A stretch of 64,000 bases of DNA, taken from the NCBI GenBank assembly GCA_934293575.1, contig CAKQYU010000002.1:310001-374000 (forward strand). The letters are read 5' to 3'. Both the position numbers and the translations under genes were made by a program. The notes beneath the pieces were generated by a model. That model ran no database searches. It had not been told where the DNA came from and saw nothing but the letters and a program-made list of their open reading frames with translations. Below, one piece after another: positions 33,197-42,867 of the stretch (position 1 is the first letter of the stretch; every line of letters starts with the position of its first letter). Origin of the DNA: an uncultured Lachnospiraceae bacterium. GTDB lineage: Bacteria; Bacillota; Clostridia; Lachnospirales; Lachnospiraceae.

Positions 33197-35701
33197 ATGG
33201 ATAATTATAAGCAGCTGGCACTTCGGTATTTAAAATTAAACAAAAACAGAAGTGTGATTACCGTAATCGGTACGGCAATTACGGTTGTTGTATTGTTTAC
33301 CATTTTAAATCTCGGATGGTGTACCGTACTAAACATACGGGAGAGTCTGAGAGAAGCTCAGGATTACGAGGTTGTTTTCCTGACGGAAAAGAAAGAACAG
33401 ATTGAGGAAATCAAAAATGATTCCCGAATTAAAAACGCTTCGGTGGGAAGTTATTATTATTATGATTTCTATGAATCAAAGACCTATGACAATGCATTGT
33501 ATGTGAATTTTACAAATCCCTACCGGATGGATCATACGGCTGTGGAGCTTAGCGAGAGTGTGAACGTAGGATATGAACATAATTCGGAGCTTGCTCTTAC
33601 CTATATGCAGGGCGGGGAAGATTTTATGGGAGTTATTGTGTGCTGCTTTGTATTGCTGATATCCTTCGTTTTTGCAATCTTTGGTGTGGGAATTGTAAGA
33701 AATTCCATTCAGCTTTGTACATTAGAGCAGATAAAGGATTACGGAAATCTTCGATGCATCGGTTCGACGAAAGGTCAGTTAAAGTCAGTTATTTATCTGG
33801 AAGGTGCCATATTGGAAACTGCAGGAATCATAGCAGGCTTGATTGTGGGAATGCTTACATCCTTTATAGCAGGAGCCATGCTTCATATAAATGTGGGATT
33901 TCATATTCTTCCTGTGCTTCCGGTACTTGTTGCATTTTATGGAGATTTGTATTTTGTAATGCAGGAAAACTGCAAGGTTGTAACGAATATGACACCGGTA
34001 GCTGCCATTCGTGGGGAGTATCGCATTAAGAAGGAAAAACTGCGGCACCGTTATTCCGGATTGTTTGGAAAACTGTTTGGGGTGGAAGGAGATTATGCAT
34101 ATAAAAATATGATGCGCAATCCCGGCAGATTCCGTAAAACGACAGGAGCCATTGCCATTGGGATTGCCGCATGCATTGCTGCGGTAGGTATTGGAAATAC
34201 ACTGTCTTATCTGGAAAACAGTATCGAAAAAAGTTTTGGTTATTATCATATGTATATGGACGCCGACTACATTGCCCCAACCCAGACGGTTGATGATGCA
34301 AAAAGCAGTGTGAATTCGGAAATCTTAGAGAAGATGAGTGAACTTCCCGGCATTGTGGAAGCAAAACAGGTGTATTGTGCGCAGGTATTGTTAAGTGATT
34401 GGAGAGAGGTATACAGCCACTATACGGATGACTATTTCAGCTATGTAGGAAAAGGCCAGGCTTTGGATATATTCGGTAATTTGTATGATGCGGAGGCGAA
34501 AATAGAGGATGCGGAAGAAACCAATAAAAGCAAGTACCTTCATAATCTGGTAGAGATAAAGGTATATGGATATGATGAGTCGGATTTAAAACGTTATAAA
34601 GACACACTGGTGGATGGAACATTGGATGTCAGTGAAAACGGTATTTTGATTATGAATCATTGTACGACAACAAAGGAAGAGTTTGAAGATTTTCGTGCTG
34701 CGGAAACGATAGAGGTTGATTTCACGGATTATAAAGTGGGGGATACCATTGATATTGTTGATACGGAGAAATTCCGGAGCTTATTTTTAGAGCGTATGGA
34801 GCCGGTCAATGAAGAATATAAGGATGTTTATCAAAAATTCAGCTTGAGCGGAGGAAATGATACAGGAGATGAGGCTGTATTTGAAAATGGGGTAGAGGAT
34901 GGGAGTTCTTATGAAGAACAGAAAGCTTTACAGGAACAGTATGACGCCTATACGAAAGAAAAGGCAAAGGTTTATGAGGAATGTTATAACGAGCTTGTAA
35001 AACAGGGAGATTACAAGACATATACAATTGAAGGTATTTTGAATGGGGATGTGAATCGTAGTTCCTATGGAGGTCTGGAAATTATTGTTCCTCTAAAGCA
35101 ATATTATGCAATGTCAGGAACCGGAGAGGGTGACAGTATCGGTATGCAGTATCACTTTAAAAACTTCCCGGTTGTAAAATACTATAGTGTTGTGGATAGT
35201 TCCATTGGTGAAATTGGATGGGACAGCACCGGTGAACCGGATGGATGCAACACATCCTATTATCCGGTGTTTCGAAGTATCCTGATGGAATTTAAGGTTG
35301 TTATCGTTGGATTGATTTTATTTATTTTGTTTGTCGTGTTAATCAGCTGCATTAATATCGTGAATACGACAGCAAGTAATATCTACCTGCGAAGACAGGA
35401 ATTTGCACAGCTAAGGGTAATTGGAGTATCTCAAAAGGGATTGATAAAAATGGTACTTTTAGAAGGCGTTATTTCGTCTATATTAGCGAATATAATCGGA
35501 ATTGTAATTGGTCTGGCAATCAGTTACGGAGTGTTCCGACTTGTAGTGACAACCATTTACGGTTATCAATATCAGTTCCCGTGGATTGGAATTTTAATCA
35601 GTATGGTTGTATCAACACTGGTGCTTTGCGGTTCGATTTATTTACCGCTTAAGAAACTGAATCACAATATGGCAGATTGTCTGAAAACAGGAAATGAATG
35701 A
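33197..35701 (+). CDS. Large ABC transporter permease, FtsX/MacB type
   Basis: This 834-residue permease has an N-terminal helix (about 19-43), a central group of helices (about 143-265), a further helix (about 318-336), a large extracytoplasmic domain (about 340-680) and three helices at the C-terminus (about 700-825). ALRYLKLNKNRSVITVIGTAI and two FtsX-type blocks (LEQIKDYGNLRCIGSTKGQL and RRQEFAQLRVIGVSQKGL) mark it as a type VII ABC export permease with duplicated FtsX domains. Such proteins drive mechanotransmission or peptide/lipid extrusion rather than import. The substrate is unknown. It overlaps the region of the next start by 4 bases. Confidence 0.85.
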   Translation: MDNYKQLALRYLKLNKNRSVITVIGTAITVVVLFTILNLGWCTVLNIRESLREAQDYEVVFLTEKKEQIEEIKNDSRIKNASVGSYYYYDFYESKTYDNALYVNFTNPYRMDHTAVELSESVNVGYEHNSELALTYMQGGEDFMGVIVCCFVLLISFVFAIFGVGIVRNSIQLCTLEQIKDYGNLRCIGSTKGQLKSVIYLEGAILETAGIIAGLIVGMLTSFIAGAMLHINVGFHILPVLPVLVAFYGDLYFVMQENCKVVTNMTPVAAIRGEYRIKKEKLRHRYSGLFGKLFGVEGDYAYKNMMRNPGRFRKTTGAIAIGIAACIAAVGIGNTLSYLENSIEKSFGYYHMYMDADYIAPTQTVDDAKSSVNSEILEKMSELPGIVEAKQVYCAQVLLSDWREVYSHYTDDYFSYVGKGQALDIFGNLYDAEAKIEDAEETNKSKYLHNLVEIKVYGYDESDLKRYKDTLVDGTLDVSENGILIMNHCTTTKEEFEDFRAAETIEVDFTDYKVGDTIDIVDTEKFRSLFLERMEPVNEEYKDVYQKFSLSGGNDTGDEAVFENGVEDGSSYEEQKALQEQYDAYTKEKAKVYEECYNELVKQGDYKTYTIEGILNGDVNRSSYGGLEIIVPLKQYYAMSGTGEGDSIGMQYHFKNFPVVKYYSVVDSSIGEIGWDSTGEPDGCNTSYYPVFRSILMEFKVVIVGLILFILFVVLISCINIVNTTASNIYLRRQEFAQLRVIGVSQKGLIKMVLLEGVISSILANIIGIVIGLAISYGVFRLVVTTIYGYQYQFPWIGILISMVVSTLVLCGSIYLPLKKLNHNMADCLKTGNE

Positions 35702-35718
35702 GAAAGGGAGGATTTCGT

Positions 35719-36384
35719 ATGGATATTGTAACAATGGAAGATGTAACAAAGGTATATGGTGAAGGAGATAACAGAGTATGGGGTTTACATAATGTCAATC
35801 TGTCGGTGGAACAGGGGGAAACGCTTGCCATCGTTGGAGCGTCCGGTTCCGGAAAATCCACGTTATTACATATTATGGGCGGCGTGGATACGCCAACCTC
35901 AGGAAACGTGATTGTGGACGGAAAAGATATTACAAAATTAAATGATGATCAGATGTCGGTATTTCGAAGAAGAAAAATCGGATTTGTATTTCAGGCATAT
36001 CATTTGATTCCGGTTTTGTCAGTGGAGGAAAATATCACAATGCCGATTTTGTTAGATCATAGGAAACCGGACAAGGATTATATTGAACATATTATGGATA
36101 TGCTGGGAATCTGGGACAGGAGAAAACACTTGCCCAATCAGTTATCCGGCGGGCAGCAGCAAAGAGCGGCAATCGCCAGAGCGCTTGCAAATCATCCATC
36201 TTTGATTTTAGCGGATGAGCCGACCGGTGCATTGGATTCTAAAAGCGGTAATGAAGTAATTTCACTGTTGCAAAAGTCGGTAAAAGAATTAAATCAGACG
36301 CTGGTATTAATTACCCACAATATTGATTTGGCAAGGGAAGCAGACCGGATGATTAAGTTAGCGGATGGTGAAATTGTGCAGTAA
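35719..36384 (+). CDS. ABC transporter ATP-binding protein, MacB/LolD type
   Basis: The 221-residue ATPase has Walker A GASGSGKST, signature LSGGQQQR, Walker B LILADEPTGALD and the switch His in ITHNID. Size and the GALDSKSGNEVI segment match the MacB/LolD/FtsE group that powers FtsX-type permeases. It should energise one or both permeases encoded on either side. The frame opens at 35698 inside the permease gene, but ATG 35719 follows AAGGGAGG. Translation is coupled to the permease. Confidence 0.93.
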   Translation: MDIVTMEDVTKVYGEGDNRVWGLHNVNLSVEQGETLAIVGASGSGKSTLLHIMGGVDTPTSGNVIVDGKDITKLNDDQMSVFRRRKIGFVFQAYHLIPVLSVEENITMPILLDHRKPDKDYIEHIMDMLGIWDRRKHLPNQLSGGQQQRAAIARALANHPSLILADEPTGALDSKSGNEVISLLQKSVKELNQTLVLITHNIDLAREADRMIKLADGEIVQ

Positions 36385-36395
36385 GGAGAAGGGAA

Positions 36396-37298
36396 ATGAA
36401 AAAAGTCATTTTTTTATTGTGTATGTTATGTATACTTTTTATGTCAACAAATGTAGAGGCTGCCACACCAAGAATCATGATATCGGATTATGAGGTCAGC
36501 GGAAACAAGGTCGTATCGGGGGAAAACTTTGATTTCAAGTTAACATTGAAAAATGAATCGGCTAATCCGGTAAAAAACATAAAAGTGACAGTTAGTACGG
36601 AAAATGGAGAATTGCTGCCAAGAAAGGGAGCGGGAACGGCTTATGTAAAAGAAATAAAGGGTGGAAAAGAGGAAGAAGTTTCTTTTGAAATGGCAGCGGC
36701 ATATGGATTGGAAGAAAAATCCTATAAGCTTATGATAAAAATTGAATACGAAGGCGGAGGCGTTTCCTACAGTGTGGATGAATCGGTATTTATTCCGGTA
36801 TCTTTAAACCAACGTCTTTCCGTTACGGATATTTATATTGCAGACAATGATTACGAGGTTGGAGATACGGTAGAAATCAGTGCAATTGTAAATAATTTGG
36901 GAACCGGAAATCTTTATAATGTATCCGCAAAAGTGACAGGAGATAATCTGGCGGAAAGTGAAACCTATGTGGGAAATATTGAACCGGGAAAAAGCGGAAC
37001 CGTTGATTTTCTTTCAAAGGCATCTGCGGTAACGGAACAAACAAGGAATTCAAATCATTTGTATATCAGTTATGAGGATAAGTCCGGAAAACAATATGAA
37101 AATGAAATTTCTCTGGATAATATCAATGTGAAAGCAACGGTTTATGATAATTTTGAAGTTGTAAAAGATACAAATGATATGCAAAAAACAGGAAAAGTGA
37201 TGGTATGGATTGTGATTGCCGTGTGTGTTGCGGCAGTTGTCATTTATGGTATCCGTAAAAGAAGAAAGAAAAAACTTGCATATCTGGATGAATTTTAG
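36396..37298 (+). CDS. Secreted, membrane-anchored CARDB/COG1361-like beta-sandwich protein
   Basis: The 300-residue protein has a signal peptide (about 1-22, cleavage after VEA), two Ig-like beta-sandwich units (about 25-135 and 140-250) with the pattern of CARDB/S-layer-like domains (DFKLTLKNESANPVKNIKV; VEISAIVNNLGTGNLYNV), one C-terminal helix (about 268-286) and a basic tail RKRRKKK. It faces outward and is fixed in the membrane. Between the ATPase and a MacB-like permease it occupies the place of an extracytoplasmic adaptor, a role inferred from position. AAGGAGAAGGG precedes the ATG. Confidence 0.7.
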   Translation: MKKVIFLLCMLCILFMSTNVEAATPRIMISDYEVSGNKVVSGENFDFKLTLKNESANPVKNIKVTVSTENGELLPRKGAGTAYVKEIKGGKEEEVSFEMAAAYGLEEKSYKLMIKIEYEGGGVSYSVDESVFIPVSLNQRLSVTDIYIADNDYEVGDTVEISAIVNNLGTGNLYNVSAKVTGDNLAESETYVGNIEPGKSGTVDFLSKASAVTEQTRNSNHLYISYEDKSGKQYENEISLDNINVKATVYDNFEVVKDTNDMQKTGKVMVWIVIAVCVAAVVIYGIRKRRKKKLAYLDEF

Positions 37299-37308
37299 GA
37301 GAAATAAT

Positions 37309-38583
37309 ATGAAATGGATATGGCATTTATGTTACGCCAACATGAAACAAAGGGGCATCCGGACGGTGCTTACGATACTTGGGGTTGTTATTGGTGTGAT
37401 TTCCATTGTATCTTTGTTATCAATCGGTATCGGGGTAAAAGAAACCGTTTTGTCGGAATTTATGTCAAATGAACAGATAACCCAAATTACGGTAATGAGT
37501 GTAAATGAGGGGAAAAGAAAAGATAAAATGCTGACAGATGAGCGGATGAAACAATTTCAGGAGTTAGACCATGTGACAGAGGTATATCCAAGGCTGAATG
37601 TGGAAGGTGTATCATTTTATAAAAATTATGTGGGATATGGAGATATTATAGGGGTTCCGCGAAAGTATCTGGAAAATATTACACTTCAATACGGAAACCT
37701 GCCCGATATGAAATCGTTAAAACCGGAGATTGTAATGGGACAGGGTGCGTTATATATGTTCTACAATGAAAATACAGGAGCATGCTACATTGATACAATA
37801 GAAGAAGCGGAAAGAAAAACGATTGATTTAAGCGGACAAAATATAGAAGTACAGTTTGGATATACGGATGACGCAACAAAAGCAAAGCTTTTAGTTACAG
37901 GAATGTTAAACAATAACAGTTATGATATGTATTGTGATATGGATATTTTAAAGCGGTATTTAAAAAGAATCGCGGTGGATGGAAAAATACCCGGTCAGCC
38001 TGTAAATGAAAACGGAGAAAACTATAATGAATGGATTTATTCCGGTGCCATTGTTGTTGTGGATGATACGCAACATGTTGAGGAGGTTTTAAAGAAACTG
38101 CAAAATATGGGATTCCAGACAGAAAATGATAAAGAATATCTGGATACAATGAAAAAAACGGTAAATGTGATTCAGGTAATGCTTGGCGGAATCGGAATGA
38201 TTGCATTGGTTGTAGCGGTAATCGGAATTGGAAATACAATGACAACCGCGGTGTATGACAGGATTAATGAAATTGGAATTTTGAAGGTGCTTGGATGTGA
38301 CCTTGATGAATTGATGATTTTGTTTTTATTAGAGTCCGGAATATTGGGCGGACTTGGCGGACTGATTGGAATCGGATGCTCATTTTTGCTGATTCGGTTT
38401 GTCCTAAATCCGGTTGCCGTAAAAATGTTATCCTTAGAGGCGGGAATGACGCTTGCGGTTTTGCCGTTTTGGCTGATATTGGCTGCATTTGCGTTTTCGG
38501 TATTACTTGGATTGCTTGCCGGATTTTTCCCTGCAAAGTGGGCTGCAAAATTAAAACCGATTGATGCGGTGCGAAAGGTATAA
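37309..38583 (+). CDS. MacB-like ABC transporter permease
   Basis: The 424-residue permease has the MacB plan: a cytoplasmic start NMKQRGIRTVLTILGVVIGV with one helix, an extracytoplasmic domain (about 45-280), and three C-terminal helices in the FtsX domain (about 290-420, including INEIGILKVLGCDLDELMILFLLESG and a final LKPIDAVRKV). It should use the ATPase encoded two genes upstream. The open frame begins much earlier, but ATG 37309 behind TAGGAG is the correct start. It is the last gene of the operon; no clear terminator follows before leuS. Confidence 0.88.
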   Translation: MKWIWHLCYANMKQRGIRTVLTILGVVIGVISIVSLLSIGIGVKETVLSEFMSNEQITQITVMSVNEGKRKDKMLTDERMKQFQELDHVTEVYPRLNVEGVSFYKNYVGYGDIIGVPRKYLENITLQYGNLPDMKSLKPEIVMGQGALYMFYNENTGACYIDTIEEAERKTIDLSGQNIEVQFGYTDDATKAKLLVTGMLNNNSYDMYCDMDILKRYLKRIAVDGKIPGQPVNENGENYNEWIYSGAIVVVDDTQHVEEVLKKLQNMGFQTENDKEYLDTMKKTVNVIQVMLGGIGMIALVVAVIGIGNTMTTAVYDRINEIGILKVLGCDLDELMILFLLESGILGGLGGLIGIGCSFLLIRFVLNPVAVKMLSLEAGMTLAVLPFWLILAAFAFSVLLGLLAGFFPAKWAAKLKPIDAVRKV

Positions 38584-38599
38584 GATAAAAAAGGCTTCC

Positions 38600-38627
38600 T
38601 TGACAAAATGGTGCTATATGGTAAAAT
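38600..38627 (+). promoter_or_regulatory. Promoter of leuS
   Basis: TTGACA (38600-38605), 16 bases, TAAAAT (38622-38627). The leader of about 80 bases contains a small hairpin GGATACA (38655-38661) with TGTATCC (38669-38675) but no T-box sequence, unlike the leader of pheST. Confidence 0.75.
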
Positions 38628-38714
38628 ATCTAAGTTAATGTGTAATAAAAATTCGGATACATAATTTGTGTATCCTTGGCCATACTGACAAAAAGTTACG
38701 AGGAGGATAACAAG

Positions 38715-41144
38715 ATGGCAACAGCATATAATCATAAGTTGATTGAAGGCAAGTGGAAAGAACGTTGGGAGGCAAAGCCAATCAATGTGGATGACGGAAA
38801 AAAGGAAAAGTATTATTGCCTGGATATGTTTCCATATCCATCCGGTAATGGATTACATGTAGGACATTGGAGAGGATATGTTATTTCCGATGTATGGAGC
38901 CGCTATAAAATGATGCAGGGATATTATCTGATTCATCCGATGGGATGGGATGCATTTGGTTTGCCTGCGGAAAACTATGCGATTAAAAATGGTGTACATC
39001 CAAGTGTAGCGGTAGAGCAAAATGTTGCGAATTTTAAGCGTCAGATGAATGAGATTGCTGCAATTTATGATTGGGACAGAGAAGTTAATACAACAGATCC
39101 AAAATTCTATAAATGGACACAGTGGATTTTTGTCCAGATGTTTAAAAAAGGATTGGCATATGAAAAACAGATGCCGATTAACTGGTGTCCTTCTTGTAAG
39201 ACCGGTCTTGCAAATGAAGAGGTTGTGGATGGTAAGTGTGAACGTTGTCATTCAGAGGTTACCAAGAAAAATCTTCGTCAGTGGATGTTAAAGATTACAG
39301 CATATGCAGACCGTTTACTGACGGATTTGGATAAGCTTGATTGGCCGGAAAAGGTTAAGAAAATGCAGACAGACTGGATTGGAAAGTCTTATGGTGCGGA
39401 AGTTGATTTTAAGGTAGACGGTATGGATGAAAGTATTACCGTTTATACAACCCGTCCGGATACACTTTGGGGAGCTACCTTTATGGTTCTGGCACCGGAG
39501 CATGCTTTGGCATCAAAGCTTGCAACGGATGAGACAAGACAGGCTGTTGAAAAATACATTTACGATGCATCTATGAAGTCAAATGTAGATCGTATGCAGG
39601 ATAAAGAAAAGACGGGTGTATTTACAGGTTCTTATGCAATTAATCCTTTGAACGGAAAGAAAACACCAATCTGGTTATCCGATTATGTATTGGCAGATTA
39701 CGGTACGGGAGCTATCATGTGTGTACCTGCTCATGATGACCGTGACTTTGAGTTCGCAAAGAAATTTGATTTACCGATTATTCAGGTAATTGCAAAAGAC
39801 GGAAAAGAAATTGAAAATATGACAGAGGCTTATACAGAGGCAAGCGGTACCATGATTAATTCCGGTGATTGGAACGGTATGGAATCTTCTGTATTGAAAA
39901 AAGAAGCTCCTGCCATGATTGAAAAGATGGGTTATGGAAAGAAAACAGTAAACTATAAGCTTCGTGACTGGGTATTCTCACGTCAGCGTTACTGGGGTGA
40001 ACCAATCCCGATTATCCATTGCCCGGATTGCGGAGCAGTGGCTGTACCGGAAGAACAGTTGCCGGTATTACTTCCGGATGTAGAAAAATATGAGCCGACA
40101 GGAACCGGTGAATCTCCGCTTGCAGCGATTGATTCATGGGTAAATACAACCTGTCCGTGTTGTGGAAAACCTGCAAAACGTGAGACAAATACAATGCCGC
40201 AGTGGGCAGGTTCTTCATGGTATTTCTTACGTTATGTAGATAATAAAAATGATAAAGAATTGGTAAATCGTGAAGTTGCAGATAAGTATTTACCGGTTGA
40301 TATGTATATTGGTGGTGTAGAGCATGCAGTACTTCACTTGTTATATTCACGTTTCTACACAAAATTCCTGCACGATATCGGTGTAGTTGATTTTGATGAG
40401 CCGTTTAAGAAGTTATTCAATCAGGGAATGGTATGTGGACGTGACCGTGAGACCGGTGCGGCTACAAAGATGAGTAAGTCATTGGGAAATATTGTTTCAC
40501 CGGATGATATGGTAAATGATTACGGTTGCGATTCTTTGCGATTATATGAATTATTTATTGGACCGCCTGAATTGGATTCTATCTGGGATGACAGGGGAAT
40601 TGATGGAGTATATCGTTTCCTTACCAGATTCTATACGATGGCTAAGAGTAATATTGAGAATCCGGGTAAGGAAACACCGGAATTAATTAAGTTAAGACAT
40701 CGTATGGTATATGATATTACTTCAAGATTAGAAAGCTTTTCTTTGAATACGGTTATTTCCGGCTTTATGGAATATAATAATAAGTTAGTTGAACTGACAA
40801 AGAAGGATGGCGTAGACATTGAAACCATTAAGATTATTGTTAAGTTGATAGCTCCGTTTGCTCCGCATATCGGTGAGGAGTTATGGGAAATGTGTGGAGA
40901 GACAGATTCTGTATTCCACGCAAGCTGGCCAACCTACGATAAGACATTGATGGAAGATGATGAGATTACAATTCCGGTTCAGATTAACGGCAAAACCAAG
41001 GGTACAATCTGTATTGCAAAGGATGCTTCAAAAGATGATGTATTAGCCAAAGGAAAAGAGGCAATTGCTGACAAACTGGCAGGCTTGAACGTAATAAAAG
41101 AGATTTATGTTCCGGGAAAGATTGTTAATATTGTAGCAAAATAA
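38715..41144 (+). CDS. leuS: Leucyl-tRNA synthetase
   Basis: The 809-residue class I synthetase charges tRNA-Leu. The HIGH-type motif is in YPSGNGLHVGHWRGY (about residues 40-54), a zinc-binding insertion shows CPSCKTG and CERCH, the CP1 editing domain contains TTRPDTLWGATFMVLAPEH, and the KMSKS motif appears intact (AATKMSKSLGN). The C-terminal anticodon and tRNA-binding parts are complete. The frame opens 13 codons upstream, but ATG 38715 behind GAGGAGG is the start. It appears to be a single-gene unit. Confidence 0.95.
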   Translation: MATAYNHKLIEGKWKERWEAKPINVDDGKKEKYYCLDMFPYPSGNGLHVGHWRGYVISDVWSRYKMMQGYYLIHPMGWDAFGLPAENYAIKNGVHPSVAVEQNVANFKRQMNEIAAIYDWDREVNTTDPKFYKWTQWIFVQMFKKGLAYEKQMPINWCPSCKTGLANEEVVDGKCERCHSEVTKKNLRQWMLKITAYADRLLTDLDKLDWPEKVKKMQTDWIGKSYGAEVDFKVDGMDESITVYTTRPDTLWGATFMVLAPEHALASKLATDETRQAVEKYIYDASMKSNVDRMQDKEKTGVFTGSYAINPLNGKKTPIWLSDYVLADYGTGAIMCVPAHDDRDFEFAKKFDLPIIQVIAKDGKEIENMTEAYTEASGTMINSGDWNGMESSVLKKEAPAMIEKMGYGKKTVNYKLRDWVFSRQRYWGEPIPIIHCPDCGAVAVPEEQLPVLLPDVEKYEPTGTGESPLAAIDSWVNTTCPCCGKPAKRETNTMPQWAGSSWYFLRYVDNKNDKELVNREVADKYLPVDMYIGGVEHAVLHLLYSRFYTKFLHDIGVVDFDEPFKKLFNQGMVCGRDRETGAATKMSKSLGNIVSPDDMVNDYGCDSLRLYELFIGPPELDSIWDDRGIDGVYRFLTRFYTMAKSNIENPGKETPELIKLRHRMVYDITSRLESFSLNTVISGFMEYNNKLVELTKKDGVDIETIKIIVKLIAPFAPHIGEELWEMCGETDSVFHASWPTYDKTLMEDDEITIPVQINGKTKGTICIAKDASKDDVLAKGKEAIADKLAGLNVIKEIYVPGKIVNIVAK

Positions 41145-41185
41145 CAATTACAGAAAGTATTTGGAAAACGAAAGAAAAATAAGGG

Positions 41186-41218
41186 GAAATGGGTGAGTTG
41201 CTTGCTCATTTCTTCTTT
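41186..41218 (+). terminator. Possible terminator between leuS and prfC
   Basis: GAAATGGGTGAG (41186-41197) pairs with CTTGCTCATTTC (41201-41212) with three G-U pairs, followed by TTCTTTC. The tail is weak, so read-through into prfC is possible. Confidence 0.5.
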
Positions 41219-41247
41219 CATATTAGAACAAAGAATGGAGAAGCATT

Positions 41248-42840
41248 ATGGCTGACTTGAGAAAAGAAATAGAAAACAGACGAACATTTGCAATTATTTC
41301 TCATCCGGATGCAGGAAAAACAACTTTAACGGAAAAGTTTTTGCTTTTTGGAGGAGCAATTAATACAGCCGGTTCTGTAAAAGGAAAGGCAAATTCAAAA
41401 TATGCGGTATCGGATTGGATGGATATTGAGAAGGAAAGAGGTATTTCCGTTACTTCTTCTGTTATGCAGTTTTGTTATGATGGATATTGTATTAATATTT
41501 TGGATACACCGGGACATCAGGATTTCTCAGAGGATACCTACCGGACATTAATGGCTGCGGATTCTGCGGTAATGGTAATCGATGCGGCAAAGGGCGTTGA
41601 GGCGCAGACGATTAAATTGTTTAAGGTCTGTGTAATGCGGCACATTCCGATTTTTACATTTATTAATAAGATGGATCATTATGCAAAGGATTCTTTTGAA
41701 TTGTTAGATGATATTGAATCCGTTCTTGGAATAAGAACCTGTCCGATTAACTGGCCGATTGGTGCCGGACGGGAGTTTAAGGGTGTATATGACAGAGAAA
41801 CCCGCATGGTATCGAAGTTTCAGGCAATTTCAACCGGAGGAGCAAAAAAAGCTGCCGAAAAAGATTATTCGATTGATGATGAAGAGTTAAAGCAGGATAT
41901 CGGAGATATTCTTTATGACCAGTTAATGGAAGAAATTGAACTTTTGGATGGTGCCAGTGAAGAATTTGATCAGGAAAAGGTCAACCGGGGAGAACTGACA
42001 CCGGTATTTTTCGGTTCTGCGTTGAATACCTTCGGTATTGAAACATTTTTGAACCATTTCCTTAAGATGACATCGTCTCCGTTGCCGAGAATGTCAAATG
42101 AGGGAGAAATCGATCCGATGGAGGATGTCTTTTCTGCATTTGTCTTTAAGATTCAGGCAAATATGAATAAGGCACACAGAGACCGTATTGCATTTATGCG
42201 AATCTGTTCGGGAAAGTTTGATGCATCGAAGGATGTTTATCATGTTCAAAGTAAGCGAAAATTAAAATTATCACAGCCGCAGCAGTTGATGGCGCAGGAG
42301 CGTAAAATCGTGGATGAAGCATATGCGGGTGATGTGATTGGTGTTTTTGATCCGGGTATTTTCTCAATTGGAGATACATTATGTCAACCGGGAAAGAAGT
42401 TTGAGTATGAGGGTATTCCAACCTTTGCACCGGAGCATTTTTGTCGTGTTGTGCAGTTAAATACCATGAAAAGAAAACAGTTTGTGCAGGGTGTAACGCA
42501 GATTGCACAAGAGGGTGCGATTCAGATTTTTCAGGAATATACAGCGGGTATGTCAGAGATAATCGTAGGTGTTGTCGGCGTATTGCAGTTTGAGGTATTA
42601 AAATATCGTCTGGAAAATGAATATGGCTGTGAGATAAAATTAGAGCCGTTGCCGTATAACTTTATTCGTTGGATTAAAGATCCTTCTACGGATGTGAATG
42701 CATTAAAACGTGTCAATGAGGTTAAGAAGGTAAAGGATATGAAAGGAAATCCGTTATTATTGTTTACCAATCAGTGGACAATTAATACGGTACTGGAACA
42801 CAATGAAGGTTTGGAATTGCTAGAATTCCGTAAGAATTAA
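41248..42840 (+). CDS. prfC: Peptide chain release factor 3
   Basis: The 530-residue translational GTPase recycles RF1/RF2 from the ribosome after peptide release. G1 is SHPDAGKTT, the switch II region NILDTPGHQDFSEDTYR, and the NKMD motif is in FINKMDHYAKD. Domains II and III follow, with the RF3-typical MKRKQFVQGVTQIAQEGA and NFIRWI segments. Length matches RF3 and is far shorter than EF-G. ATG 41248 is preceded by ATGGAGAA. Confidence 0.95.
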   Translation: MADLRKEIENRRTFAIISHPDAGKTTLTEKFLLFGGAINTAGSVKGKANSKYAVSDWMDIEKERGISVTSSVMQFCYDGYCINILDTPGHQDFSEDTYRTLMAADSAVMVIDAAKGVEAQTIKLFKVCVMRHIPIFTFINKMDHYAKDSFELLDDIESVLGIRTCPINWPIGAGREFKGVYDRETRMVSKFQAISTGGAKKAAEKDYSIDDEELKQDIGDILYDQLMEEIELLDGASEEFDQEKVNRGELTPVFFGSALNTFGIETFLNHFLKMTSSPLPRMSNEGEIDPMEDVFSAFVFKIQANMNKAHRDRIAFMRICSGKFDASKDVYHVQSKRKLKLSQPQQLMAQERKIVDEAYAGDVIGVFDPGIFSIGDTLCQPGKKFEYEGIPTFAPEHFCRVVQLNTMKRKQFVQGVTQIAQEGAIQIFQEYTAGMSEIIVGVVGVLQFEVLKYRLENEYGCEIKLEPLPYNFIRWIKDPSTDVNALKRVNEVKKVKDMKGNPLLLFTNQWTINTVLEHNEGLELLEFRKN

Positions 42841-42867
42841 CCGAGATTTCAGAAGGAATGTGACGAA

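Noticed and set aside
38172..38735. 187-residue minus-strand open frame spanning the end of the MacB-like permease and the leuS leader
   Set aside because: Covers a strong plus-strand promoter and a conserved FtsX domain; composition mirrors the sense gene.
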